Shown: positions 1-9,007 of the stretch, piece after piece
How positions within the stretch are numbered: the stretch's first letter is position 1
Layout: every line of letters starts with the position of its first letter
From: UMGS1901 sp934122115
GTDB lineage: Bacteria > Bacillota > Clostridia > TANB77 > CAG-508
Assembly (NCBI GenBank): GCA_934122115.1
Contig: CAKOVU010000007.1
Coordinates: forward strand, 1 to 64,000
Reading direction: 5' to 3'
DNA: 64,000 bases
Program-made: the position numbers and the translations under genes
The notes under the pieces: generated by a model
The model's input: only the letters and a program-made list of their open reading frames with translations
Told to the model about the DNA's origin: nothing
The model's database searches: none

Positions 1-101
1 AAATATTTTATACGTTTTTTATTATATTTTTAAATTTATAATTTCAAGAAAAATATATTTATACAAACAAATTTAAGTTTTAATTTTATATTAAGTTTGC
101 C

Positions 102-130
102 TTGTAAATAAACGCAAATAATGTTATAAT
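102..130 (+). promoter_or_regulatory. Sigma-A type promoter for the primosome genes
   Basis: A -35 box TTGTAA (102-107) is followed after 17 bp by a perfect -10 box TATAAT (125-130). It lies 24 bp upstream of the first gene and reads towards it. The sequence before it (1-101) is plain AT-rich DNA in which I see no other feature. Confidence 0.6.
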
Positions 131-153
131 TTGTTTAATTATGAGGTGTTAAT

Positions 154-1128
154 ATGAAACTTGAATCGGTAAATGAATCTTTAATGTTTTCTCAAACTAG
201 CTTGCCAGATATATTCTTTACAGAATATTTTTCTCAAGCTTCTTCTGATGCAATAAAGGTTTATTTATATTTGCTATTTCTTTCAAAGTATAGTAAAGAG
301 ATAAAAATAAATGATTTAGCTAAAAAACTTGAATTACCTTTAAAAACAATTCAAGACTCAGTAAAATATTGGGAAAATGAAGGATTATTATTAAAAAAGA
401 CTTCTGGCTATGAGCTTACTAATATTCAAGAATTAGAACTTAGAAAATTGTATAATCCTAGAATTAGTTTGTCTCCTGAGGCTATTCAAAAAACAGCTCA
501 AAATCAATACCGTGCTAAGGCAATTGAAAATATTAATAACGAATTCTTTCAAGGGGTTATGTCGCCTTCTTGGTATGGCGATATCGATTTATGGTTTTCA
601 AAATATTCTTTTGATGAAGAAGTCATGATTGCCCTATTTAGATACTGTTTTGAGAGATCAGCTCTGCATAAAAATTATATTCAAACAGTTGCTGAAGCTT
701 GGGCAAACAACAATATAAAAACTTTTAGCGATCTTGATAAATATTATGAGAAACAAGAAACTTTATCGAAAATATATAAAACTATTTCAAAGAAACTCGG
801 TCTTAATAGGCAATTGTCACAATACGAAACAGCCTATATTGATAAATGGGTAATGGACTTTGGTTATGATTTAAAAATAATAGAAATAGCATTGAAAAAA
901 ACCACAGCAAAAACAAATCCAAGTTTTGATTATATAGATAAATTAATCTCATCTTGGCATGAAAGAAATTTAAAAACACCTGAATCAATTGAAAAGTTTA
1001 TATTAGATTCTAAGCAGAAAAATAAAGATATTAAGAGTTTTGAAAAAAAGAATAGTTATAATAATTATAATCAACGCTCATATGATGATTTTTCTAATTT
1101 ATATGCAAATAATTCTATTAGCATATAA
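154..1128 (+). CDS. DnaD/DnaB-like primosomal replication protein
   Basis: This 324-residue protein resembles the DnaD/DnaB family of Firmicutes, which remodels origin DNA and helps load the replicative helicase. Residues about 30-100 look like a winged helix. Two DnaD-type helical domains follow, at about 125-198 and 205-275; the second ends in the family's YIDKLISSW-type motif. The C-terminal tail is rich in Asn, Lys and Tyr and is probably disordered. The ATG is preceded by a GAGGTG ribosome site. The next gene encodes a DnaC-like helicase loader only 26 bp downstream, so the two probably form a primosome operon. The domain reading is by eye, but the neighbour supports it well. Confidence 0.85.
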   Translation: MKLESVNESLMFSQTSLPDIFFTEYFSQASSDAIKVYLYLLFLSKYSKEIKINDLAKKLELPLKTIQDSVKYWENEGLLLKKTSGYELTNIQELELRKLYNPRISLSPEAIQKTAQNQYRAKAIENINNEFFQGVMSPSWYGDIDLWFSKYSFDEEVMIALFRYCFERSALHKNYIQTVAEAWANNNIKTFSDLDKYYEKQETLSKIYKTISKKLGLNRQLSQYETAYIDKWVMDFGYDLKIIEIALKKTTAKTNPSFDYIDKLISSWHERNLKTPESIEKFILDSKQKNKDIKSFEKKNSYNNYNQRSYDDFSNLYANNSISI

Positions 1129-1154
1129 AAATATATAATGCGGGATGTGGTATT

Positions 1155-2166
1155 TTGAACAATACAAATCTAAAGGACCTACTGTACGAATATCAAAAGA
1201 AAAGAGATTTTGCAGAACTTAAAGCAAGAGAACTAAAAAAAGAAATATATTCTAAAAACAATCGCCTTGAGGAGATTGATTCTCAATTAGCAAAGTTCTC
1301 GATAGATACTGCAAAATCTTTGCTGTCTAATAATTCTAAAGAATTGTTGGGTCAATTAAACTTAAAAATAGCAACACTAAAAAATGAGAAAAAAACGATA
1401 TTAAAAAATATGGGAATATCAGAGAATGACCTTCTTCCTAAATATGAATGTTCAATTTGCAAAGATACCGGATACATTCAATCTGGTTATAATACAAAAA
1501 TGTGTGCCTGCTTAGAACAACGATTATTCGATTTAGAATACAATAGCTCAAACGTTTACAATATGCATAATCACACATTTGAGAATTTTAATTCTTCTTA
1601 TTATTCAGATACTCCAGATAAGGAAAAATACGGCTCAAATATTTCTCCTAGGCAAAATATAGAAATAATAAAAAAATTATCTTTAAATTTCATTAATAAT
1701 TTTGATAATATAGAAGAAAAAAACTTATTATTTACAGGTAACTCTGGTCTTGGAAAAACATTCTTATCTAGCTGTATTGCAAATTCTTTATTAAAAAAAG
1801 GGAAAACTGTACTTTATCAAACAGCTCCAATTATGCTAGATTCTATAATAAATTTCAAGTTACGGAAAATCTACATCCAGTATCAATATTTATGAACAAT
1901 TGCTAAACGTAGATTTGCTTATAATCGATGATTTGGGAACTGAAAGCATGAATAATATGAAATTTGCAGAATTATTTACTTTGATAAATTCTAGGTTATT
2001 ACCACAAAGTAATAAAGTCACAAAAACAATTATTAGTACTAATTTAGACATGAATAATCTTTCAACAATTTATGGCGAGCGCATGATTTCACGTTTTGTT
2101 GGTAGCTACAACATCTGCTATTTCTTTGGAGATGATATAAGATTTAAAACACATACAAGAAAATAA
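1155..2166 (+). pseudogene. dnaC: DnaC/IstB-like helicase loader ATPase, interrupted by a +1 frameshift
   Basis: Read together, the two pieces (1155-about 1862, then frame +1 to 2166) give one AAA+ helicase-loader protein of about 336 residues, the usual length for clostridial DnaC-like loaders. The first piece starts at TTG after GGGATGTGG. It holds a coiled-coil N-terminus, a zinc-binding-like CxxC...CxC cluster (about residues 97-115) and the Walker A motif GNSGLGKT. The second piece begins just before Walker B (LLIIDD) and carries the remaining AAA+ motifs. Removing one base near 1860-1863 restores the family-like reading FKLGKS. Everything else is intact, so this may be a sequencing or assembly error rather than a dead gene. 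If it is real, the loader lacks its Walker B half and another copy would be needed. Confidence 0.8.
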
Positions 2167-2200
2167 AAGTTATAAGAATTAAAATCTTATAACTTTTTTA
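2165..2200. terminator. Bidirectional rho-independent terminator
   Basis: A 13-bp inverted repeat (AAAAGTTATAAGA, with its mate ending in TCTTATAACTTTT) is followed by a T-run on the plus strand and a TTTTATTT tract on the minus strand. It ends the primosome operon from the left and the tRNA-Ser pair from the right. Confidence 0.75.
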
Positions 2201-2202
2201 TA

Positions 2203-2293
2203 TGGCGGAAGCGAGAGGATTTGAACCTCCGCGGCCCTTACGAACCCTAGCAGTTTAGCAAACTGCCCCCTTCAGCCACTTGGGTACGCCTCC
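2203..2293 (-). tRNA. tRNA-Ser (GCU anticodon)
   Basis: Read on the minus strand, the 7-bp acceptor stem GGAGGCG pairs with CGCTTCC. The anticodon loop carries GCT within a CAGTTT/AAACTG stem. There is a long serine-type variable arm, a GTTCAAATC T-loop and an encoded CCA. The length, 91 nt, is typical of a class II tRNA. It is the second gene of a two-tRNA unit. Confidence 0.95.
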
Positions 2294-2307
2294 ATTTTAT
2301 AAAAAAA

Positions 2308-2399
<92 letters not shown>

Positions 2400-2424
2400 A
2401 CAACTATTATCTGTGACAATCTAT

Positions 2425-2454
2425 ATACTATCACAGGTTTAGTCGTTTTGTCAA
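2425..2454 (-). promoter_or_regulatory. Promoter of the tRNA-Ser pair
   Basis: On the minus strand a perfect -35 box TTGACA (2449-2454) is followed after 18 bp by TAGTAT (2425-2430), about 25 bp upstream of tRNA-Ser(UGA). Confidence 0.6.
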
Positions 2455-2518
2455 TATTTATTACATATTTTTTTACAAACCTGTTCTTTTTATTATTTTC
2501 TATTTTTGCCTTATTATT

Positions 2519-3007
2519 CTAATTATTATTAATTGCCTTATATATTGCCTCTTTTTCTTCTTTTGATAAAGCATATGGCGATTCACCTTTCTCAATATTC
2601 TTGCAGTATATGTTTGATGAATCCCTTGCATATATTCCATTTAATACTATTCCAGAATTTTCCTCATCAAGAATAGCCACAGCAAAGCTTAAATTGCTGC
2701 CAGTATCTTTATAAGCATTATACCTAACTAATCCAATTTTTTGTAAACAATTATTCTCTTTATTTTCCAACACAGCACAATACTTTTCAATTTCTTTATT
2801 CTCTTGCTTTATATCCTGAACTTGGGAAACATAGTCTTTAAGCATAACATCTATATTTTCCCCTTTCCCAAGTTTCGTCATAAAGTCTGAGTAATTTTTA
2901 CGTAATTTTGATAATTTAATATTACTCAAAACATATAATATAAAAATCAATACATTTATTACTAATATAATAATCATCAAAATATTAGAACTAAAAAAGC
3001 CTTCCAT
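2519..3007 (-). CDS. DUF4446 family membrane-anchored protein
   Basis: This 162-residue protein has one N-terminal membrane segment (about residues 8-30), a short coiled coil (about 65-85) and a compact C-terminal domain with an LQKIGLVRYNAY...SFAVAILD pattern. The pattern matches the DUF4446 family often found beside parB in Clostridia. It lies 11 bp after parB and is the last gene of the parA-parB unit. Its function is unknown; the position suggests a link to chromosome segregation or to the membrane near the origin. The family call is from memory of the motif. Confidence 0.75.
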   Translation of the reverse strand: MEGFFSSNILMIIILVINVLIFILYVLSNIKLSKLRKNYSDFMTKLGKGENIDVMLKDYVSQVQDIKQENKEIEKYCAVLENKENNCLQKIGLVRYNAYKDTGSNLSFAVAILDEENSGIVLNGIYARDSSNIYCKNIEKGESPYALSKEEKEAIYKAINNN

Positions 3008-3018
3008 CTATTCGCTCC

Positions 3019-3888
3019 TTATTTTATTAAAGATAAAATTCTCTCTAAATCATCATTTGAGGCATATTCAATAACAATTTTTCCTTTTCTTTTTCCTGCT
3101 TCTAGCTTAACTTTTGTTCCAAAGAAACCTTGAAATGAATTTTCTATATCTCTATAAATGGCTTCATATTTTTTTGCTTTATCTTTATCTTTTTTTGGAA
3201 GTTGTTTTACATTATTTACTGCTAATTCAGCATCTTCAACTTTTTGATTGTTTTCAATAAATCTTTTTGCCATCTCATATTGTTTGTCTGGATCTTCGAT
3301 TCTTAATAAAGCCCTACAATGTCTCTCTGTTAAATTGTGGGTCAAAACTAAATCAATTACCCTTTTATCCAAATTTAATATCCTTACAGAGTTTGTAACA
3401 CTTGCTCTACTCATTCCAAGCTTATCTGCTAATGCTTGTTGGCTCATTCCATAATCATCCAAAAGTTTCCTTAATCCCATGGCTTTCTCTATAGGATTTA
3501 AATTCTTTCTTTGAATATTCTCAATTAAAGCAATTTCTCTATTAGTTTGTTCCTTGTCTTCTCTTATTATACAAGGCATTTCTGTTAAACCCGCTTTTTT
3601 AGCAGCTCTCCATCTTCTTTCTCCTGCTATAATTTCGTAATAATCATCTTTCTTTGTAACGATTATTGGTTGGATAACACCATATTCTTTTATAGAGTTT
3701 GCTAATTCCTCTAAGCTTTCCTCATCAAAGTTCTTTCTAGGTTGTTCCCTATTAGGCTCTATTTCTACTATCTTAATCTTTTCTATTACTTCTTTATCAT
3801 CATTTTCTTTTCCTTTTTCATCGCTAGCTTTATAATTATCACCAAATAAAGCATCTAATCCTCTTCCTAATCCTGTTTTATTAGCCAT
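3019..3888 (-). CDS. parB: Chromosome-partitioning protein ParB (Spo0J-like)
   Basis: ParB is a CTP-dependent clamp that loads at parS sites near the origin and recruits SMC. The 289-residue protein has the N-terminal ParB/CTPase domain with the GERRWRAA motif (about residues 90-97). A helix-turn-helix follows, in the MSQQALADKLGMSRASV segment (about 148-162), and then a Lys-rich linker and a C-terminal dimerisation domain. The extreme N-terminus has the usual GLGRGLDALFG-type ParA-stimulating sequence. It starts 9 bp after the parA stop and is surely in one operon with it. A candidate parS site lies at 26327. Confidence 0.96.
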   Translation of the reverse strand: MANKTGLGRGLDALFGDNYKASDEKGKENDDKEVIEKIKIVEIEPNREQPRKNFDEESLEELANSIKEYGVIQPIIVTKKDDYYEIIAGERRWRAAKKAGLTEMPCIIREDKEQTNREIALIENIQRKNLNPIEKAMGLRKLLDDYGMSQQALADKLGMSRASVTNSVRILNLDKRVIDLVLTHNLTERHCRALLRIEDPDKQYEMAKRFIENNQKVEDAELAVNNVKQLPKKDKDKAKKYEAIYRDIENSFQGFFGTKVKLEAGKRKGKIVIEYASNDDLERILSLIK

Positions 3889-3897
3889 AATACCCTC

Positions 3898-4686
3898 CTA
3901 TTTCATATGTTTAGCTTTTTGCTCTTCATCATTTATTTTTAAAAATTCTTTTGCAAATTTTTCATAACTTTTTGCTCCTTTAGACTTTGGATCATACAAA
4001 GTTATTGGCATTCCATAGCTTGGAGCTTCACTTAATTTTACGTTTCTTGGTATAATATTTTTATACACTTTATTGTCAAAATATCTTTTTACTTCTTTTA
4101 CTACTTGGTTTGATAGATTCGTCCTAGCATCGTACATAGTAAGCAATGCACCCTCTATATACAAACTTTTGTTCATATGTTCTCTTACTAATTCTATTGT
4201 GTTTATAAGTTGTCCAAGCCCTTCTAGAGCATAGTATTCGCACTGTATCGGAATTAATACACTATCTGAAGCTGTAAATGAATTTAGTGTAGTTAAGCCT
4301 AATGATGGTGGACAATCAATTATTATAAAATCATATTGATCTCGTATTTTATCAATTTTCTCCTTTAACCTATGTTCCCTATTTTCCATTGAGACAAGTT
4401 GAACTTCAGCACCTGCTAAATTAATGTTAGATGGACATAAATCAAGGTTTTTTACATTTGTTTTTTGTAGAGTATTTTCCACTTCGATATCCTCTATTAA
4501 AACATCATATATTGAAAACTGTTGTTCTTTATTCACTCCCAATCCACTTGTTGCATTACCTTGAGGGTCAGCATCCATCAGTAAAACTTTTCGTCCTTTT
4601 TTTGCTAACACAGTACTTAAATTAACTGCTGTTGTAGTCTTTCCGACTCCACCCTTTTGGTTAGCAATTGATATAACTTTTCCCAA
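3898..4686 (-). CDS. parA: Chromosome-partitioning ATPase ParA/Soj
   Basis: This is a 262-residue deviant-Walker ATPase that works with ParB in origin segregation and regulates DnaA. The deviant P-loop KGGVGKTTT lies at residues 10-18. The switch motifs MDADPQGNATSGLG (about 38-51) and DCPPSLG (about 124-130) are complete. It begins with IISIANQKGG-like family residues, has a good GGAGG ribosome site and is the first gene of the parA-parB-DUF4446 operon. Its promoter is covered by a long inverted repeat (4713-4750). Confidence 0.96.
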   Translation of the reverse strand: MGKVISIANQKGGVGKTTTAVNLSTVLAKKGRKVLLMDADPQGNATSGLGVNKEQQFSIYDVLIEDIEVENTLQKTNVKNLDLCPSNINLAGAEVQLVSMENREHRLKEKIDKIRDQYDFIIIDCPPSLGLTTLNSFTASDSVLIPIQCEYYALEGLGQLINTIELVREHMNKSLYIEGALLTMYDARTNLSNQVVKEVKRYFDNKVYKNIIPRNVKLSEAPSYGMPITLYDPKSKGAKSYEKFAKEFLKINDEEQKAKHMK

Positions 4687-4712
4687 AATGATTCCTCCTT
4701 TTGTATAAAAAA

Positions 4713-4751
4713 TGACATATTAATAATATATGAATATTATCAATATGTCAA
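4713..4751 (-). promoter_or_regulatory. parA promoter covered by a 38-bp inverted repeat (operator candidate)
   Basis: On the minus strand a perfect -35 box TTGACA (4746-4751) is followed after 17 bp by TATTAT (4723-4728). Nearly all of this promoter lies inside an inverted repeat with 17-bp arms (4713-4729 and 4734-4750) and a single mismatch. A repressor, possibly ParA/ParB autoregulation or another dimeric factor, could block it. The binding protein is not known from the sequence. Confidence 0.6.
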
Positions 4752-4779
4752 TGAATTTATTATAATTCTTTTATTTTTT

Positions 4780-5499
4780 TTATAATGGTTTTTTACTTGG
4801 TAAACCAGCTTTTCTAGGATATTCCTTACTCGTTTGCTTTATTTTTCTGATTACAACTATATTTCTTTCTATATTTTCTCCTTGCAATATAATCTTTTCT
4901 ATCTTCTCCACTTTTCCACCCAATTGTTTTAAAGCATTCTCAGATTGTTTTACTTCCTCATCCATTTTAGGACCTTTCATACATATACATAATCCGCCTA
5001 CTTTTACAAAAGGTAAAAGATATTCAACTAGCACATTTAAAGGCGCTACAGCTCTAGATGTTGCTATATCATATTTTTCTCTATATTTTTCTAATCTACC
5101 AGCATCTTCTGCTCTTGAATGAACCAAACTACAGTTATTTATTCCTGTATTCTTTGTAACTTCTGCTAAAAAGTTAATTCTTTTGTTTAATGAATCCAAC
5201 AATGTTATATTTGCTTTTTCGTTAAATACCGCTATCGGTATTCCTGGAAAACCCGCACCAGTTCCCACGTCTATTACTTCATCATTTTCGTTTATATATT
5301 TATTTATTGTTAAAGAATCTTCAAAATGTTTAACAATTATTTCATTTGGCTCTACAATAGCTGTCAAGTTCATTACTTTATTCCACTCTATTAAAGTATT
5401 CATATATTTATATAACTTCTTAACTTCTTCTTCACTTGCATTTATATCTATTTCATTCAAACATTTAATCAATTTTAGTTTAAATTCTTCTATATCCAT
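4780..5499 (-). CDS. rsmG: 16S rRNA (guanine-527-N7)-methyltransferase RsmG
   Basis: RsmG methylates G527 of 16S rRNA using S-adenosylmethionine. The 239-residue protein shows the SAM motif VDVGTGAGFPGIP (about residues 97-109) and the family segment NLTAI (about 45-49). It begins 3 bp after mnmG ends and is transcribed with it, the normal gidA-gidB order. Confidence 0.95.
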   Translation of the reverse strand: MDIEEFKLKLIKCLNEIDINASEEEVKKLYKYMNTLIEWNKVMNLTAIVEPNEIIVKHFEDSLTINKYINENDEVIDVGTGAGFPGIPIAVFNEKANITLLDSLNKRINFLAEVTKNTGINNCSLVHSRAEDAGRLEKYREKYDIATSRAVAPLNVLVEYLLPFVKVGGLCICMKGPKMDEEVKQSENALKQLGGKVEKIEKIILQGENIERNIVVIRKIKQTSKEYPRKAGLPSKKPL

Positions 5500-5502
5500 T
5501 TT

Positions 5503-7386
5503 TTACTCCTTAGCATTTTTTAATTGTTCTAAATATATTAACAATACAGATATATCAGCTGGTGAAACACCTGATATTCTTGAGGCCTGACCTATTGATA
5601 AAGGTTTTATTTTGTCTAATTTTTGCCTTGCTTCTATTCTTAATCCCTTTATATCAGAATAATTAATATCTTCTCTAAGCTTTTTTGCTTCCAATTTTTT
5701 AAATTTTTCAACTTGAGCTTCTTGTAATTTTATATATCCTGCATATTTTACTTGTATTTCTACCTCTTCAGCCTCTTCTTTTGTCAATTTTCCTATTTCT
5801 TCATCAATTTCTTTTAATGATTCATATCTTATTTCTGTTCTTTTTAGCAATTCTATCTCTTTTACACCATTTGTAATTGGAGAAGAATTGTATTTTTTTA
5901 AGAACTCATTAACTTTTTCTGTAGGTTTTATGATTTTATTTGATATTCTTTCTATTTCATTAAAAATATTTGCTTTTTTATTTAAAAATTTTTCATATCT
6001 TTCGTCAGATATAAGTCCTACTTCATGTCCTATCTCTAAAAGCCTTAAATCAGCATTATCTTGCCTTAAAAGCAGCCTGTATTCTGCTCTAGATGTCATC
6101 ATTCTATATGGTTCATTTGTTCCTTTTGTAACTATATCATCAATTAAAACTCCAATATATGCTTGTGAACGATCTAAAATAATAGGTTCTTTTCCTTGTA
6201 ATTTTCTTGCTGCGTTTATTCCAGCCATAATTCCTTGTGCAGCAGCTTCTTCATAGCCAGATGTTCCATTTATTTGTCCTGCACAAAATAATCCTTCTAT
6301 TTTTTTATATTCTAAAGATAATTTTAAATCTGATGGATCTATACAATCATATTCTATAGCGTATGCAGGTCTTGTAAATTCTACATTTTCTAATCCTGGT
6401 AATGTTCTATACATTGCAATTTGAACATCTTCTGGCAATGATGAGCTCATTCCTTGCACATACATTTCATCAGTATCTCTTCCTAATGGCTCTATAAATA
6501 CTTGATGTCTTTCTTTATCTGCAAATCTTACAACTTTATCTTCTATAGATGGACAATATCTAGGTCCAGTGCCGATTATCTCTCCTGAATATAGTGGAGA
6601 ACGATGAAGATTTTCTCTGATAATTCTATGTGTTTCTGCATTTGTATATGTAAGATAACATGGCAATTGCTCTTGCTTATTATCTATCTTATCTTCAAAA
6701 GAGAATGGAATTATATCTTCATCTCCTTTTTGAATTTCCATTTTTGAAAAATCCACACTATTTTTATTTATTCTAGCAGGTGTACCAGTTTTAAATCTGA
6801 CAAGCTTCACTCCCGCTTTCTCTAGTACCTCTGATAATTTTTTAGCTGGAAACACGCCATCTGGCCCACTTTCAAAAGATGTCTCTCCTATAAATATTTT
6901 TCCTTTAAGATATGTTCCTGTGCATAAAATAATTTCCTTTACATTGTACACTGCACCTATATTAGTTTTTAAGCTTTTTACTTTTCCGTTCTCTATTTCA
7001 ATATTCACTATTTCAGCTTGTTTTAAAAATAGATTCTTTTGCTTTTCCAAAGTGTGCTTCATTTCCATTTGGTATCGCTTTCTGTCAGCTTGCGCTCTTA
7101 AAGAATATACAGCTGGTCCCTTTGAGGTATTAAGCATTCTCATTTGGACAAACGTTTTGTCTATATTCTTTCCCATTTCACCTCCTAAGCAATCTATTTC
7201 TCTTACTAAGTGTCCTTTCGAACTTCCTCCTATATGAGGATTGCATGGCATATTAGCCACTGCCTCTAAACTTATTGAAAATAGCAATGTTTTCATTCCC
7301 ATTCTTGCTGATGCTAAAGCTGCCTCGCATCCAGCATGTCCTGCTCCAATTACTGCTATGTCATAATCACCTGCATAATACTGCAT
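5503..7386 (-). CDS. mnmG: tRNA uridine-34 carboxymethylaminomethyl-modifying enzyme MnmG (GidA)
   Basis: MnmG is the FAD-dependent partner of MnmE in making cmnm5U34 in tRNA anticodons. The 627-residue protein has the dinucleotide motif GAGHAGCEAA at residues 13-22. The MnmG signatures GTGPRYCPSIEDK (about 273-285) and the GQINGTSGYEEAAAQG flavin segment (about 371-386) are also present. The C-terminal helical domain with the QASRISGVSPADI ending is complete. The length is typical. It lies between mnmE and rsmG. Confidence 0.97.
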   Translation of the reverse strand: MQYYAGDYDIAVIGAGHAGCEAALASARMGMKTLLFSISLEAVANMPCNPHIGGSSKGHLVREIDCLGGEMGKNIDKTFVQMRMLNTSKGPAVYSLRAQADRKRYQMEMKHTLEKQKNLFLKQAEIVNIEIENGKVKSLKTNIGAVYNVKEIILCTGTYLKGKIFIGETSFESGPDGVFPAKKLSEVLEKAGVKLVRFKTGTPARINKNSVDFSKMEIQKGDEDIIPFSFEDKIDNKQEQLPCYLTYTNAETHRIIRENLHRSPLYSGEIIGTGPRYCPSIEDKVVRFADKERHQVFIEPLGRDTDEMYVQGMSSSLPEDVQIAMYRTLPGLENVEFTRPAYAIEYDCIDPSDLKLSLEYKKIEGLFCAGQINGTSGYEEAAAQGIMAGINAARKLQGKEPIILDRSQAYIGVLIDDIVTKGTNEPYRMMTSRAEYRLLLRQDNADLRLLEIGHEVGLISDERYEKFLNKKANIFNEIERISNKIIKPTEKVNEFLKKYNSSPITNGVKEIELLKRTEIRYESLKEIDEEIGKLTKEEAEEVEIQVKYAGYIKLQEAQVEKFKKLEAKKLREDINYSDIKGLRIEARQKLDKIKPLSIGQASRISGVSPADISVLLIYLEQLKNAKE

Positions 7387-7550
7387 TCCTTACTCCCTCC
7401 TGATATTGCGGAAACGATTTTGGTGTTCGCTGCGTCTTTTTGTCAACTTTTGTTTTTCATTTCCTTATTTCAATATACTTTCATTAATTTTATTGTCTCT
7501 TTGTGGTTGCTGCACTACCTCTTCACCTATTTGTCGAATTTTGTCGTTTT

Positions 7551-8915
7551 TCACTTTCCCAGGCAAAATTTGGAAAAAATCTCATTAATAATATCTTCTG
7601 AAACGCTTCCGCCTGTTATACTTTCAAGTTCTTCCAAAATTTGCTTTATATAAATCGCAATTATGTCTACTGTTCGGTTATTCTTTACTTCTTGGTCAAG
7701 CCTGTTTAAATTTTCTATTGCATTATCAATATGGTTCTTTTGCCTTATATTTGTTAGCAATTCCCCATTATTTAGGCTAATTTCATCCATATCAAACATT
7801 TCAGTAATATAACCATATAGTTTATCTAACCCTTCTTCTGTTTTAGTTGAAAATTTTATTATTTTCTGATTTGAATTAAAATATTTATTCACATCAATTT
7901 TATTATTTTGTAAATCTGATTTATTTAATAGTACTATTGCTTTCTTATTTTTTATTAATTCGACTATTTTCTCATCCTCCTCATCAAACGCACGAGAATC
8001 GTCAAAAATTGAAATTATTAAGTCAACATGATCAATTATATTAATTGCCTTTTCGACTCCTATTTTTTCAACCTCGTCGTTTGTTTTTCTTATTCCAGCC
8101 GTATCGATTATTTTTAATGTTATTCCTTTTAAATTTATGTATTCCTCTATTGTATCTCTCGTGGTTCCTTCTATATCACTTACAATTGCTCTCTCTTCAT
8201 TTAGCAATAAATTAAGTAATGACGATTTACCTACATTTGGTTTTCCTATTATGGCCGTATTTATTCCATCTTTTATTAATTTCCCTTGTCCATAGCTTTC
8301 TTGCAATTTGATTAATTTTTCTCTTACAACTTCTACTATACTAGCTAATTTTTTATTTGTCATTTCTTCTATGTCATATTCTGGATAATCTATCGAAGCC
8401 TCTATATCAGCCATTGCATCTAATAATATCGACTCAATTTCCTTTATTTTCTTTGACAACTTTCCCTCTAACTGGTTTATTGAGGCTTTTCTTTCACTTT
8501 CTGATTTTGAATTAATTATATCCATTACAGCTTCTGCTTGTGACAAGTCTATTCTTCCATTCAAAAAAGCTCTTTTGGTAAATTCTCCCGGTTCAGCCAA
8601 TGTAGCTCCATTTTTTAGGCATTCCTGTAATATCGCCCTTTCTACCATACTGCCACCATGTGAATTTATCTCGCACATATTCTCAGTTGTATAGCTCTTA
8701 GGTTTCACAAAGTACGAAACCAAAACCTCGTCAATTATTTCCTTAGATTCTGAATTTATAATATTCCCATATTTTATAGTATAACCTTTTATTTCCCCTT
8801 CGTTTTTTGGCACAAATATTTTCTCTAGAATTTCAAAGCATTTTTCTCCGCTCATTCTAATTATTCCTATTCCTGCGCTCCCTGTTGCCGTTGATATTGC
8901 AGCTATTGTATCCAT
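7551..8915 (-). CDS. mnmE: tRNA modification GTPase MnmE (TrmE)
   Basis: MnmE is the GTPase partner of MnmG. The 454-residue protein starts with the folate-binding TrmE N domain (DTIAAISTATG). The inserted G domain has GKPNVGKSSLLN (about residues 223-234), DTAG (about 270) and NKSD (about 333). The protein ends with the invariant C-terminal FCLGK, whose Cys acts in modification. The 164 bp to mnmG hold no further gene that I can support. Confidence 0.97.
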   Translation of the reverse strand: MDTIAAISTATGSAGIGIIRMSGEKCFEILEKIFVPKNEGEIKGYTIKYGNIINSESKEIIDEVLVSYFVKPKSYTTENMCEINSHGGSMVERAILQECLKNGATLAEPGEFTKRAFLNGRIDLSQAEAVMDIINSKSESERKASINQLEGKLSKKIKEIESILLDAMADIEASIDYPEYDIEEMTNKKLASIVEVVREKLIKLQESYGQGKLIKDGINTAIIGKPNVGKSSLLNLLLNEERAIVSDIEGTTRDTIEEYINLKGITLKIIDTAGIRKTNDEVEKIGVEKAINIIDHVDLIISIFDDSRAFDEEDEKIVELIKNKKAIVLLNKSDLQNNKIDVNKYFNSNQKIIKFSTKTEEGLDKLYGYITEMFDMDEISLNNGELLTNIRQKNHIDNAIENLNRLDQEVKNNRTVDIIAIYIKQILEELESITGGSVSEDIINEIFSKFCLGK

Positions 8916-8933
8916 TTAAATTATTCCTTTCTT

Positions 8934-8984
8934 TAAAAAAGACAAAGTTAGACATAGTTTATAAACTAAAATCTGAACTTTGAC
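8934..8984 (-). terminator. Terminator between jag and mnmE
   Basis: On the minus strand a long imperfect hairpin is built on GTCAAAGTTCAGA with mate TCTAACTTTGTC and a central AGTTTATAAACT palindrome. A TTTTTT run follows. It separates the rpmH-to-jag unit from mnmE-mnmG-rsmG. Confidence 0.6.
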
Positions 8985-9007
8985 TTCTGATTTTTTTATT
9001 AAGTTAT

